Assembly: GCA_017501175.1 (NCBI GenBank)
Contig: JAFVXK010000014.1
Coordinates: 1-64,000 of the forward strand
Reading direction: 5' to 3'
DNA: 64,000 bases
Source of the DNA: Clostridia bacterium
GTDB lineage: Bacteria > Bacillota_A > Clostridia > Oscillospirales > CAG-272
Of this stretch, positions 16,575-25,108 are shown in pieces; the stretch's first letter is position 1; every line of letters begins with the position of its first letter. The notes under the pieces were generated by a model that was not told the DNA's origin, ran no database searches, and worked only from the letters and a program-made list of their open reading frames with translations. The translations under genes were made by a program, and so were the position numbers.

Positions 16575-17282
16575 TTACATATTGTTTTTTTCTCTTTCAA
16601 GCCTTTCGCGCTCTGCTTGGGGAATTCGCAGATAGGTCGGTTGAAGCTCGCGCTCGGTTACGCACTCACCGCGCTCGTACATTCGACTTGCTATTTTGGC
16701 GATAGATGCGGCGTTTGCCGTGCGAATAAGCTCGGGCGTTACCGAAAGCTTTACACCGAGAGGGGAGAGAAGTCTGTGCACCGTGTCGTATCCGTCGCCG
16801 GTGATAAAGACGTCGCCGGGGAAGGAGCGAAGCTCCTCGGCAAGCTCCTCTGCCGAGATTGCTCTGTCGGGAGTAAGGCGCGTGATGATGCTTCCGTCCG
16901 ATGAGAAGGTCGCGGTGTAGAACTGTCCGCGCCGCGCGTCCATACACGGCACTATAAGACCGCGAAGTCCCGCCGCGTTTTCGGCAAGAGCCTCAAGCGT
17001 CGATACCGCGGCGCAGGGGACGTCCTTTCCGAAGGCAAGTCCCTTTACCGTGGAAACACCGATACGTACGCCCGTAAACGAGCCCGGTCCAACGGTAACC
17101 GCGTAAAGACCGACGTCGGAGAAGGAGAGCTTCAGCGTTTCGAGCAGCCTTTCCGCCATAGGAAGAATAAGCTCGCTCTGCGTCAGTCCGTTATCTACGT
17201 TAAATACACCGAGCACGCGCTCGTTTTCGGTAACGGCTACCGATGCCGTCTTTGCGGTTGTATCAAGGGCTAAAATCTTCAT
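16575..17282 (-). CDS. tsaB: tRNA threonylcarbamoyladenosine biosynthesis protein TsaB
   Basis: 235 residues of the ASKHA fold, a catalytically inactive paralogue of TsaD that bridges TsaD and TsaE in making t6A37 in ANN-decoding tRNAs. Family signatures are LALDTTAKTASVAV at the N-terminus and VTVGPGSFTGVRIGVSTVKGLA near residue 65. It overlaps the end of tsaE by four bases (ATGA), showing translational coupling. TsaD and TsaC are not in the window. Confidence 0.93.
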   Translation of the reverse strand: MKILALDTTAKTASVAVTENERVLGVFNVDNGLTQSELILPMAERLLETLKLSFSDVGLYAVTVGPGSFTGVRIGVSTVKGLAFGKDVPCAAVSTLEALAENAAGLRGLIVPCMDARRGQFYTATFSSDGSIITRLTPDRAISAEELAEELRSFPGDVFITGDGYDTVHRLLSPLGVKLSVTPELIRTANAASIAKIASRMYERGECVTERELQPTYLRIPQAERERLEREKNNM

Positions 17283-17713
17283 ATATCCACCCCTAAAATT
17301 TCTATTTTTCGACAGTCCTCGCCATCAGCCGTGCGCGACACGGTGACGAATATGGCGTCACTTGGGATATCATCTTCTATGTTTTCCGACCACTCGGAAA
17401 TGCAGTATCCGTCTGACGAAACGTAGTCGTCGTAGCCTATTGAAGCAAGGTCTGAGAAGTCCTCAATGCGATACATATCAAAATGGAATATGCGCGCGCG
17501 TCCTCTGTACTCGTTTACTATCGTGTAGGTGGGACTTTTCACGCCCGAAACACCGAAATGAGAGGCAAATCCGCGAGTGAATGCCGTCTTGCCGACGCCC
17601 ATCTCACCGCGAAGCGCAATAAAGGCGCGGCTTCTGCCACTCTCCTCAAGAATACGGCCAAGATTTGCCCCTACCGCCTCGGTTTCCTCGGGGCTGTTAG
17701 TAATAAAAACCAT
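17279..17713 (-). CDS. tsaE: tRNA threonylcarbamoyladenosine biosynthesis ATPase TsaE
   Basis: 144 residues from the ATG at 17713 (GAAGGAA upstream); the longer frame upstream overlaps the methyltransferase gene. P-loop ATPase of the t6A pathway: Walker A GEMGVGKTAFTRG and the family HFDMYRI motif are present. It starts one base after the methyltransferase stop and overlaps tsaB, so all are one operon. Confidence 0.93.
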   Translation of the reverse strand: MVFITNSPEETEAVGANLGRILEESGRSRAFIALRGEMGVGKTAFTRGFASHFGVSGVKSPTYTIVNEYRGRARIFHFDMYRIEDFSDLASIGYDDYVSSDGYCISEWSENIEDDIPSDAIFVTVSRTADGEDCRKIEILGVDI

Positions 17714-17714
17714 A

Positions 17715-18911
17715 TCAAATTCCTTCAAGATAATTTTTCGCCCCCTCACCGAGTATAAAAGACTTTGCCGCCTCGTACTCGGCGCGGCGCTTCTCAAGCT
17801 CGCGCTCGTTGTAGCTCTTCCTTACCGCGCGGATAAGGGTGTTTTTCGGGGTGTTTTCGGGGTCTGTAAGCTCTGCGACGGTGACCGAATAGCCGTTTGC
17901 TCTGAGCCTTGACACTCGGAGCGCGTCGGTGATAGCCTCTGATAGCTTGTTTGAAAGGTGGGGGTATCTCGTCACAAAGGAGAGCTTCTCTGCGGTAACC
18001 TTGCCGTTCAAATATCTGTGACAGCAGGGGGTTGAGAGAATTACTCTTGCACGAAGCTCAATTGCCGAATTTATTACCACGTCGGTGGCAAGGTCGCAGG
18101 CGTGAAGAGAAATTACCATATCAGGCTCACCGTCGGCGCAGCGCACGGTGTTCTTCACGTCGTCGTAGATGAATGACATTCCAATAAAGCCGCACTCGCG
18201 CGCAACCCTCGCGCAGTATTCTATAACGTCGCGCTTTAAATCAACTCCGATAAGGCGAACACTCCGCCCCTTTATCTCGGTAAGAAAGTAATATACCGCA
18301 AAGGAAAGATAGCTCTTTCCGCAGCAAAGGTCGTAAACGGTAAGCTCACCGTCAGGACGAAGCTCCCCGTAAACGCCCTCTATATTCTCAAGAAAGCGGT
18401 TGATTTGTCTGAATTTACCCTGCTTTTTGTCGTGCACTCTGCCGCTTTTATCGGTTATGCCGAGCGCGAAAAGAAAAGGCTCGTTTCCTGTCAAAATACG
18501 GTTTTTCTCTCTGTCTAAGGCTTCAATTTTCGCCTGAAAATCTTCGCCGTCTGCGGAAAGAAGTCTGCGCCTTAGCTTGTCAGCGCCGAGAAATACCTCT
18601 TTGCCGTTTTTGCCGCTCTTGTATTCGGCATCGGAAAGAGAAGTGATAAGGTTTGCTTGACCGTACTCAGAGAGAAGTGCGGAAAGCTCCTCGGAAAGCG
18701 ACGATATGGACAGATTTTTCTGCGATACCGTGTCACCGGGCAGAGAATATTCAAGTGTCAGCGAGCGTCTGCCGCGTATTTCAACGAGCCTGCCGACAAC
18801 CTTTTTGACCTCGGATACCGAGGGCCTTGAAAAAACGATTTTACGAAGCGCGCCGCGCTCTGCCGAAAGCTCAATAAGCTCGCAAAACTCATTCCTCGTC
18901 ATCGCCGTCAC
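17715..18911 (-). CDS. Class I SAM-dependent methyltransferase
   Basis: 398 residues. The central part is a Rossmann methyltransferase: motif I YDLCCGKSYLSFA, then GVDLKRDVIEYC as motif II and MVISLHACDLATDVV as the post-motif region, similar to the Methyltransf_32 group. The first 150 residues (MTRNEFCELIELSAERGALRKIVFS) form a separate domain seen in uncharacterised clostridial proteins. The substrate is unknown. The start overlaps the end of plsY by 23 bases; an ATG three codons later (18902) is equally possible. Confidence 0.8.
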   Translation of the reverse strand: MTAMTRNEFCELIELSAERGALRKIVFSRPSVSEVKKVVGRLVEIRGRRSLTLEYSLPGDTVSQKNLSISSLSEELSALLSEYGQANLITSLSDAEYKSGKNGKEVFLGADKLRRRLLSADGEDFQAKIEALDREKNRILTGNEPFLFALGITDKSGRVHDKKQGKFRQINRFLENIEGVYGELRPDGELTVYDLCCGKSYLSFAVYYFLTEIKGRSVRLIGVDLKRDVIEYCARVARECGFIGMSFIYDDVKNTVRCADGEPDMVISLHACDLATDVVINSAIELRARVILSTPCCHRYLNGKVTAEKLSFVTRYPHLSNKLSEAITDALRVSRLRANGYSVTVAELTDPENTPKNTLIRAVRKSYNERELEKRRAEYEAAKSFILGEGAKNYLEGI

Positions 18912-19659
18912 TAGCCTCTTCTATCGCTTCGGACTTCTTTTTTCTAAAGGAAATCTTGTTTTCGGTTTTGTTCGAAATTCTCTCAAGGTTGGCTCTGTGA
19001 CACCAAACGATGAGAATGGCAATAATTATTGAGGAGAGCGCCATCATAGGTCTTGCGGGCGGGTATATAAATTGCGTTGCGGCGTTAAGAGCAACGGGAT
19101 AGAGAACCGCAGAGGAAACCGAGCCGAGCGACACGTACTTCGTCCAGGCTACGAGAACAATGAAAAGAAGAAGCAGGGGGACAAATATTACGGGAGAGAG
19201 TATAAGCACCATTGTCGCCGTAGAAAGAACACCCTTTCCGCCCTTGAATTTGTAGTAAATAGGGAAAACGTGACCGAGCACCGAGAAAAGACCTGCTACG
19301 TAGCAAAATCCCATAGGCGGTATGCTCACACCCCAAAAATAGTAAAAACCAAAGAAAAATCCTGCAAACAGTATAGAAAGCGCGGTCTTTGCCATATCTC
19401 CGAGAAGCGTCAGGAGAGCCGCCTTCTTGCCAAATGTACGGAGCATATTCGTCGTGCCTGGATTGCCGCTGCCGTGCTTACGGACGTCGTCGCGGTAAAC
19501 GAGCTTGGATATTATAATAGCCGAATTGACGCTTCCGAGAAGATAGGAAACCGCGATTATCAAGAGCACGGAGGCAAAAAATACGGGTAATTTCCAGTTG
19601 TCAGGTATAACCTTAACAACGTTCATTAAATAATCCAAAAGACCTGTTTGCAAATTCAT
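18889..19659 (-). CDS. plsY: Glycerol-3-phosphate acyltransferase PlsY
   Basis: 256 residues, five or more membrane helices. Transfers the acyl group of acyl-phosphate to glycerol 3-phosphate in the first step of phospholipid synthesis. Family motifs GSGNPGTTNMLRTFG and FKGGKGV are intact. About 50 extra charged residues at the C-terminus (KTENKISFRKKKSEAIEE) are longer than usual. It is the first gene of a five-gene operon. Confidence 0.93.
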   Translation of the reverse strand: MNLQTGLLDYLMNVVKVIPDNWKLPVFFASVLLIIAVSYLLGSVNSAIIISKLVYRDDVRKHGSGNPGTTNMLRTFGKKAALLTLLGDMAKTALSILFAGFFFGFYYFWGVSIPPMGFCYVAGLFSVLGHVFPIYYKFKGGKGVLSTATMVLILSPVIFVPLLLLFIVLVAWTKYVSLGSVSSAVLYPVALNAATQFIYPPARPMMALSSIIIAILIVWCHRANLERISNKTENKISFRKKKSEAIEEASDGDDEE

Positions 19660-19694
19660 AATAGCTCCTAAAGTAAAAAATATTTTTACAGCTT

Positions 19695-19723
19695 ATTATA
19701 CATCATTTTTTCATTAAAGTCAA
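19695..19723 (-). promoter_or_regulatory. Promoter of plsY operon
   Basis: Minus strand TTGACT (19723-19718), 17 bases, TATAAT (19700-19695). Confidence 0.75.
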
Positions 19724-19731
19724 GAAATATA

Positions 19732-19760
19732 TTGCAAAGCGCGGCAAAACGTGGTAAAAT
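19732..19760 (+). promoter_or_regulatory. Promoter of queG-like gene
   Basis: TTGCAA (19732-19737), 17 bases, TAAAAT (19755-19760), with TGG before the -10; GGGAGG follows before the ATG at 19781. Confidence 0.7.
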
Positions 19761-19780
19761 AAATTAAAAGGGAGGGCGAA

Positions 19781-20590
19781 ATGAAAAAAGAGCTTGCAGA
19801 GTTTTTTGAGAAGAAAAAAATTGAATACTATTCCGTCCTCGATTACTCGGTTGCCAGAGAAATAAATCACGCAATTATTGAGCGAGAGAGCTTCAAGCCA
19901 AAAAGCGCAATAATTTTTTTACTCCCGTACTACGCAGGCGAGGGAAAAAATCTGTCGGCATACGCTGCCGCACGCGACTACCATATAGCGATACGTGAGC
20001 ACACGGGCGCTCTTATAGAGGAGCTTCAAAGGCTATTTCCCGAATGCCGCGCGAGAGGCTACGGCGACCACTCGCCAATCGACGAGCGCGATGCGGCACT
20101 TTCGGCAGGGCTCGGAATACTCGGCGACTCAGGGCTTCTCATCAATGAAAAATACGGAACTTACATATTTATAGCCGACGTTTTGACCGATATTCCGCCC
20201 GAGGAGCTCGGTGAGAGCGGTGCGACAAAGCCTCACATGCGATGCATATCCTGCGGAAAATGTAGGAGCGCCTGCCCCACGGGAATACTTCGCGGGGAGA
20301 GCGGCGAGTGCCTTTCTGCGATTACGCAAAGGAAGGGCGACCTAACCGAAGATGAGGTCGATTTGATGCGGAAATTTAACACGGTATGGGGGTGCGACCT
20401 CTGTCAAAGCGTCTGTCCTTACAATAAAGAGCCGAAAATTACACCGATTTCGTTCTTTCTTGAGGACAGAATAACCACCCTTACGAGTGAGCGTCTTTCT
20501 AAAATGTCAAAGGACGAGTTCGCACAGCGTGCATTTGCTTGGCGCGGCAGAAAAACCGTCGAGAGAAATCTTAAGCTGCTTGATTATTAA
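19781..20590 (+). CDS. QueG-like epoxyqueuosine reductase (short form)
   Basis: 269 residues, about 100 fewer than classical QueG. The N-terminal DUF1730-like domain (ARDYH, IDERDAALSAGLGILGDSGLLI) is followed by two cluster motifs, CISCGKCRSACP and CDLCQSVCP, for two [4Fe-4S] clusters. QueG is a cobalamin-dependent enzyme that reduces epoxyqueuosine to queuosine in tRNA. The missing C-terminal HEAT-like part involved in tRNA contact and the replaced active-site neighbourhood leave open that it is a related reductase of unknown substrate. QueT in the same window favours the queuosine role. Confidence 0.75.
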   Translation: MKKELAEFFEKKKIEYYSVLDYSVAREINHAIIERESFKPKSAIIFLLPYYAGEGKNLSAYAAARDYHIAIREHTGALIEELQRLFPECRARGYGDHSPIDERDAALSAGLGILGDSGLLINEKYGTYIFIADVLTDIPPEELGESGATKPHMRCISCGKCRSACPTGILRGESGECLSAITQRKGDLTEDEVDLMRKFNTVWGCDLCQSVCPYNKEPKITPISFFLEDRITTLTSERLSKMSKDEFAQRAFAWRGRKTVERNLKLLDY

Positions 20591-20610
20591 ATTCAAAATA
20601 GGAGATAAAA

Positions 20611-21426
20611 ATGTTAGACCTTGAATTGATTTACGGCAAGAAGGACGAAAAGCCCCTTGATACCCTAGTCAGCGACGGCGGATTCGTGGGGATATTAAGA
20701 ACCATCGCCTGCGTCGGCGACAGCCTTTCATCCGGCGAATTTCAGGCGTATAAGCCCGACGGTGAAAATCTCTATGTTGACCGCTACGAGTACTCGTGGG
20801 GACAGTTTATGGCGAGAATGGCAGGAGTTAAGGCATACAACTTCTCAAAGGGCGGAATGACGGCAAAGACCTATATGGAGAGCTTCGCTAACGGCATGGG
20901 ATATTGGAATCCCACCCTTGCCGCAGACGCGTATATCGTCGCTCTCGGAGTAAACGACCTCTTTAACCGCAAAATGACCCCCGGCACTATCGACGACGTC
21001 TGCTTTGAGGACTATACCAAAAACGCCGACACCTTCTACGGTAACTACGCCGCAGTTCTTCAGAAATACAGGCATATAGCACCAAATTCAAAGCTTTTCC
21101 TCGTCACTATGCCAAAGAAAACGAGAGATTACAGAGTTCCCGAGCTTATGGAGCTGAAGGTCAGACATAGGGAGATACTCACCGAGCTTGCCGAGAAGCT
21201 TGACGGCACGTATGTGGTTGACCTCTTTGAGTACGGACCTGAGCCCACCGAGGAGCTTATGCGCGACCTCTATCTTAACGGTCACATGTCACCGACAGGC
21301 TACGTCGTTATAGCCAAGATGATAACCTCATATATCGACTACATAATCAGGCACAATATGCAGGATTTCAAATACGTCGGACTTACGGGATACGAATACG
21401 AGAAGATAAAGAAAACACAGGAATAA
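20611..21426 (+). CDS. SGNH/GDSL-family hydrolase
   Basis: 271 residues. The catalytic Ser is in CVGDSLSSG (block I), an Asn/Asp block is GVNDLF (block III), and the Asp-His pair is in DLYLNGHMSPTGY (block V). The fold cleaves esters such as acetyl groups of carbohydrates; substrate unknown. There is no signal peptide. It follows the QueG-like gene by 20 bases, so it is probably in the same transcript. Confidence 0.85.
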   Translation: MLDLELIYGKKDEKPLDTLVSDGGFVGILRTIACVGDSLSSGEFQAYKPDGENLYVDRYEYSWGQFMARMAGVKAYNFSKGGMTAKTYMESFANGMGYWNPTLAADAYIVALGVNDLFNRKMTPGTIDDVCFEDYTKNADTFYGNYAAVLQKYRHIAPNSKLFLVTMPKKTRDYRVPELMELKVRHREILTELAEKLDGTYVVDLFEYGPEPTEELMRDLYLNGHMSPTGYVVIAKMITSYIDYIIRHNMQDFKYVGLTGYEYEKIKKTQE

Positions 21427-21430
21427 ATCA

Positions 21431-21463
21431 AAAGAGGCTGCCCTATTTGGTAGCCTCTTTTTT
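21431..21463. terminator. Bidirectional terminator
   Basis: AAAGAGGCT (21431-21439) pairs with AGCCTCTTT (21452-21460), followed by TTT; shared by the SGNH and nuclease genes. Confidence 0.8.
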
Positions 21464-21474
21464 GATTAAGTTGC

Positions 21475-22380
21475 TTAAGGCTTACAAATGTTACAAGCGG
21501 TGTAGCCTTCATTTATAAGCTCATCAAGCGTTTTTGTCGATTGGGATTTGTTTTCTTCCTCCATGCTTTTTGCGTAAGTGCAGGTAGGGAGGTGAACCTT
21601 TTTGGTCTTGGTATTCAGCACGTAGTGCGTGACCTCTTCCAGTGTGTCCCCATCATCGTCCTCGACGGGCGGCGGAGGATTTTCTCCGTCGAGATAGCTC
21701 GTGCCGTCAAAGTAGTTTATGATAACGCCGGGCTGAACGTTGTAGCAATAGACGTTGAACTGTATTCCGTCACCGCCGTCCTCAATAGAAACCGCTTCCA
21801 TTAAAACACCGCTCGCAACGAGATTGTAGCCGTCGTATATCGGGGTTACGCGGTAGAGAACGTGATTTTCGGTTTCCTTTATGTAGTCGGCAATCATATT
21901 CTCGAAATCGTACATGCCCTCAATGTTGAGATACTGCGTGCCGGTTATGAGGTTTTTCTCATTGGCATTCTCGCCCGTTAGCTGAAATCCGATAAGGTGA
22001 CATCGGTGATAAAGATAGCCACCGCTCACGCAGTCGTACTTTGCCGATACCCAGCCTGACGGCTTTACGCTGCTGATATCGCCACGGTCCTCGGTAGGCA
22101 TAATGTCGCGTCCCACGCAGGCAAAAGCCACACCGCACCTGCCGAGCTCGTCGAGCTCGGAGTAGCTCTCAAATGATTTTTCGGTAAGCTCCTCGTCCGT
22201 GAAATACGGTACGCCGCCGTTTATTATAACGTATGGCTCGCCCGAAAAGGCAGGGATTTCGTCGAGAGATATAGGCGCAGGCTGCCTTCCAAGAAGCGAG
22301 TCGAGCAAGGCGCACCCCGAGAAGAGCATCGAGAATATTAAAATCAGGGCTATCAGCGATAGCTTTCTTGCAGTTTTCAC
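21475..22380 (-). CDS. Secreted DNA/RNA non-specific endonuclease, lipoprotein
   Basis: 301 residues with a lipoprotein signal peptide (FSMLFSGC). The nuclease domain resembles streptococcal EndA-type DNA-entry nucleases: YLYHRCHLIGFQLTGENAN carries the catalytic His, followed by KNLITGTQYLN. A C-terminal Cys/His segment (HLPTCTYAKSM, ACNICKP) matches the small metal-binding module often attached to such enzymes. It would degrade extracellular nucleic acid for nutrition or take part in uptake. The start is GTG, overlapping the upstream stop (GTGA). Confidence 0.85.
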   Translation of the reverse strand: MKTARKLSLIALILIFSMLFSGCALLDSLLGRQPAPISLDEIPAFSGEPYVIINGGVPYFTDEELTEKSFESYSELDELGRCGVAFACVGRDIMPTEDRGDISSVKPSGWVSAKYDCVSGGYLYHRCHLIGFQLTGENANEKNLITGTQYLNIEGMYDFENMIADYIKETENHVLYRVTPIYDGYNLVASGVLMEAVSIEDGGDGIQFNVYCYNVQPGVIINYFDGTSYLDGENPPPPVEDDDGDTLEEVTHYVLNTKTKKVHLPTCTYAKSMEEENKSQSTKTLDELINEGYTACNICKP

Positions 22381-22781
22381 CTTACGTAAACCTCCTTGGT
22401 GATTTTTTCGTGAGATTTTCCGACGAACTCATTTGAAGATACGAGCTTGAAGTCCGCGGACAACGGTTCGAAGCCGAGCTTTACGTCGGACGGATAGGTT
22501 CTGTTCCATTTATATATAATAAGGCGCGAGATTTTTTCGAGATGGTCCTTGATAGAGCCGTCCTCGATAAAGCATACGTCGCCCGACTTTCCCTCGGAAA
22601 GCGGAGAAAGGCATACCCCCGTGTCAAGTTTTTCGGTATCAAATAGGGGAAGAGAATACTTTGTTAATAGAATTCTCTGATGGTCGCGCGCAACGTCCCG
22701 CACAACCTCTGTGTCGCGGCTTACTCGCCTTTTCAAGAAGAGAATGCCGCCTCTGTCCTCGATACATACAATAGCAGTCAT
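22377..22781 (-). CDS. Conserved small protein of unknown function
   Basis: 134 residues, MTAIVCIEDRGGILFLKRRVSRD at the start. The sequence resembles a short protein found in many Clostridia and sometimes mislabelled ribonuclease Z; it lacks the metallo-beta-lactamase HxHxDH motif. No signal peptide or membrane helix. It overlaps the nuclease gene by four bases and is probably co-transcribed. Function not inferred. Confidence 0.65.
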   Translation of the reverse strand: MTAIVCIEDRGGILFLKRRVSRDTEVVRDVARDHQRILLTKYSLPLFDTEKLDTGVCLSPLSEGKSGDVCFIEDGSIKDHLEKISRLIIYKWNRTYPSDVKLGFEPLSADFKLVSSNEFVGKSHEKITKEVYVR

Positions 22782-22879
22782 TAAAAGCTCCTTTCGCTTT
22801 ACTTAAATTTTACCATAATAACCGCATTTGTGTCAATATCGCATTTTGCATAAATTTGAAGAGTAATTTTTTACGAACA

Positions 22880-22975
22880 AAAAAGCAGAGTAAACCATAA
22901 AGGCAGCTCTGCTTTTGCTGGTGCGGGAAATGTCGCGCGTAAGAAAACGATTGATAATCGTTTTTAGCGCGAAGA
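22880..22975 (-). other. Structured intergenic stretch with copy of tRNA-Leu 3' end
   Basis: The gap 22782-23082 contains, reading on the minus strand, a strong hairpin (AAAACGATT/AATCGTTTT with outer GCGC pair, 22935-22970), then TTTCCCGCACCA (22930-22919), identical to the last 12 bases of the nearby tRNA-Leu, then a terminator-like hairpin (AAAAGCAGAG/CTCTGCTTTT, about 22880-22916). It looks like the remnant of a second tRNA gene and its terminator. Nothing else is recognised in the gap. Confidence 0.4.
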
Positions 22976-23049
22976 CCGAAGACTGTGGATGAGGTCTGTC
23001 CCGTTTTCTATCAAGATAAAGGCGCAGGAAGAAAAAATAGTGAGAAAAA

Positions 23050-23080
23050 ATAAAGACCAAGCACAATACTTGGTCTTTAT
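23050..23080 (-). terminator. Terminator of tRNA-Leu
   Basis: ATAAAGACCAAG (23050-23061) pairs with CTTGGTCTTTAT (23069-23080), followed on the minus strand by a run of six T. Confidence 0.88.
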
Positions 23081-23082
23081 CT

Positions 23083-23166
23083 TGGTGCGGGAAACGGGAC
23101 TTGAACCCGTACATCAAAGATACACGCCCCTCAAACGTGCGCGTCTGCCGATTCCGCCACTCCCGC
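23083..23166 (-). tRNA. tRNA-Leu (GAG)
   Basis: 84 bases including an encoded CCA. The acceptor stem is GCGGGAG/TTCCCGC, the D arm contains GGCGGAATCGGCAGACGC, the anticodon loop TTGAGGG reads GAG, a variable arm of class II size follows, and the T arm is GGGTTCAAGTCCC. Serves CUU/CUC leucine codons. It has its own promoter (23181-23209) and terminator. Confidence 0.96.
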
Positions 23167-23180
23167 GTGGAACATTGACT

Positions 23181-23209
23181 ATTATACACGAAAGCTTTTA
23201 AAAAGTCAA
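23181..23209 (-). promoter_or_regulatory. Promoter of tRNA-Leu
   Basis: Minus strand TTGACT (23209-23204), 17 bases, TATAAT (23186-23181), 14 bases before the mature 5' end. Confidence 0.8.
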
Positions 23210-23295
23210 GGGGTTTTGAGAAAAAATATTTAATTTTTTTCAAAAACGATTTTTTCGTTCAAAAGAGACGGTAGTTACTGTATTTTAGGCTATAA

Positions 23296-23330
23296 CAAGA
23301 GCGACGGATTGTCAAAAACCGTCGCTCTTG
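23296..23330. terminator. Hairpin downstream of lipoprotein gene
   Basis: CAAGAGCGACGG (23296-23307) pairs with CCGTCGCTCTTG (23319-23330). Only a weak T run follows on either strand. Confidence 0.6.
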
Positions 23331-23343
23331 CGAAGTCTGTTAA

Positions 23344-24885
23344 TTACTCAAAAATTTCGATGATTTCGGTTGTTTCGTAATCCTTATACAAAATGGTACA
23401 ATCGTAATCATTAGCCTTTTTGAGCTCAATTCGAGCAAGCTTTCCGTCCTCGAAGGCTATTTTTACGTATTCGTAATTGAGGGGCGCGGAAACACCGCCC
23501 ATATCAAAATAAACGCCCTCTGAGGATATATTGGTTGCTACGTACATTTTGCTCTCTTCGTCGTAGGTGAATGAGGAGAAACTGTTAGTAAACTCGGGAA
23601 GGAATATATCGGAATATCGAACGAAGAACCAGCCCATGCCTCTGACGTTTATGAAGCCTGCCTGTGCAAGCTGTTCTAAATTGCTTATCGGGGCGTCTTC
23701 CGTATTCAACGTGCCGTCCTGACCTCTTTGCTGTAAATAGCCATATGCGCCTGATTTTTCAAGATAAAGACGAGATTCGTATTCGTCGCCTATTGCGCTA
23801 TCAAAGATATCAAGTGCAATATCTTCTTCGGTGCTTTTCAGGGAACAGATGACTTGTTCGAGCGACGCATCGCTTTGAGCGACGTGCCTCTCAATAGTTA
23901 CGTTTACGAGCGTGTCCTCGCTAAACGCAGTCTTCCATTGTTCTTCGGTCACGGTTGTTTTGGCATTGTTAATATATTCCGTAGAAAAATCTTCGGGGAG
24001 GTTCAGTGCCGTTGTTCCTATATTGGTTACGTCTATTCTGTGATTGTTTCTTACAACGAACAAATCAGAACCGCGGCGATACATTTTATGGCTTTCATCT
24101 TCGGGATTGACATATGCTTTTTCAGTCTCGTCATATGTCCATTCCATAAATGCCATTCCGGGGAATCCGTTATTCATAATGCTTTCTATAAATTCATAGA
24201 GGGTTGTAGCGTCGGTGGTTATAGAGCAATTCTCGTAGCTTCCGTCGTCAGCATTGGGGGAATATATTTTGCAAAAGCCTCCATTATCAATACGAATACA
24301 GCTGTTGGCATAGTCCCTTATCCAGCTGCCGTTGACGTATTTGTAGCTATCAACGACGGCCATCTTCTTCTCGCCAAAAACACCGATAGTTGCGGTAAAC
24401 TTTGTTTGATTAGCCGTTCCTATATCATCAAAGACGGTTAACGTGACCGAACCATCCTCTTCCATTATCGGAAACACTAATTCAGAATACTCTTGAATCG
24501 TCATCGTCGTTGTCAAATCTGTCGGGAATTCATTTTTTGTTTGACCGCAGCCAGTGCAGGTGAAGAGCATTGAACCGTATGCATCGGGTGTCGATTCTGT
24601 GATGGGCTGACCGTTATCCCACGAGTGCGCCTCTGTGATTTCAGCTCCGCATACGCAGGTTTTTTTGTGCTTTGTAGTATCCACTGTGGTTGCGTTTTCG
24701 TAGGAGTGTGCTGATTTCTCTGAAACCTCGTTACAATCCGTATCCTCGCACTCGTGCCAATGGTGCGTTGCGTCCTTTGCCCAATCGGTTTTGTATGTAT
24801 GCGTGTGATTTCCGCTACCGTCGCAGGACGTGAAGATTGAAAGAGATATACACAGCATAAGGAATAATGTAGCGAGTTTTTTCAT
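23344..24885 (-). CDS. Large lipoprotein with HxWHEC-type N-terminal repeats
   Basis: 513 residues. Signal peptide with lipobox IFTSC, so anchored on the cell surface. The first 100 mature residues carry Cys/His-rich repeats (HTYKTDWAKDATHHWHEC, then KHKKTCVCG and MLFTCTGCG) that recur in gut Firmicute surface proteins and may bind metal or stabilise the fold by Cys pairs. The remaining 380 residues show alternating strand-like segments with no family I can name. It is monocistronic, with its own promoter. Confidence 0.75.
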   Translation of the reverse strand: MKKLATLFLMLCISLSIFTSCDGSGNHTHTYKTDWAKDATHHWHECEDTDCNEVSEKSAHSYENATTVDTTKHKKTCVCGAEITEAHSWDNGQPITESTPDAYGSMLFTCTGCGQTKNEFPTDLTTTMTIQEYSELVFPIMEEDGSVTLTVFDDIGTANQTKFTATIGVFGEKKMAVVDSYKYVNGSWIRDYANSCIRIDNGGFCKIYSPNADDGSYENCSITTDATTLYEFIESIMNNGFPGMAFMEWTYDETEKAYVNPEDESHKMYRRGSDLFVVRNNHRIDVTNIGTTALNLPEDFSTEYINNAKTTVTEEQWKTAFSEDTLVNVTIERHVAQSDASLEQVICSLKSTEEDIALDIFDSAIGDEYESRLYLEKSGAYGYLQQRGQDGTLNTEDAPISNLEQLAQAGFINVRGMGWFFVRYSDIFLPEFTNSFSSFTYDEESKMYVATNISSEGVYFDMGGVSAPLNYEYVKIAFEDGKLARIELKKANDYDCTILYKDYETTEIIEIFE

Positions 24886-24927
24886 ATTAAAATCTCCTAG
24901 TCGTAACTTTTATTTGATAATATACAT

Positions 24928-24956
24928 ATTTTACCACATAATTCGATGAATTGCAA
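24928..24956 (-). promoter_or_regulatory. Promoter of lipoprotein gene
   Basis: Minus strand TTGCAA (24956-24951), 17 bases, TAAAAT (24933-24928), with TGG before the -10. Confidence 0.65.
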
Positions 24957-25029
24957 GCAATTTGTCAAAATTATGCTATCACGGAATAGTATCAATGTTG
25001 TGTGCCGATTTCTTTTATTCTTTATGCTA

Positions 25030-25058
25030 TTGCTTTTTTAAAAGATTTATGGTACAAT
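25030..25058 (+). promoter_or_regulatory. Promoter of acyltransferase-YfcC operon
   Basis: TTGCTT (25030-25035), 17 bases, TACAAT (25053-25058), with TGG before the -10. Confidence 0.65.
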
Positions 25059-25108
25059 ACTTTATAAAGGTCTAAATCAAAGTGTCAATTTAAAGGAATC
25101 TTTGGATA

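Noticed and set aside
22377..22781. Ribonuclease Z annotation for the 134-residue protein
   Set aside because: No HxHxDH metal motif and far too short for the metallo-beta-lactamase fold.
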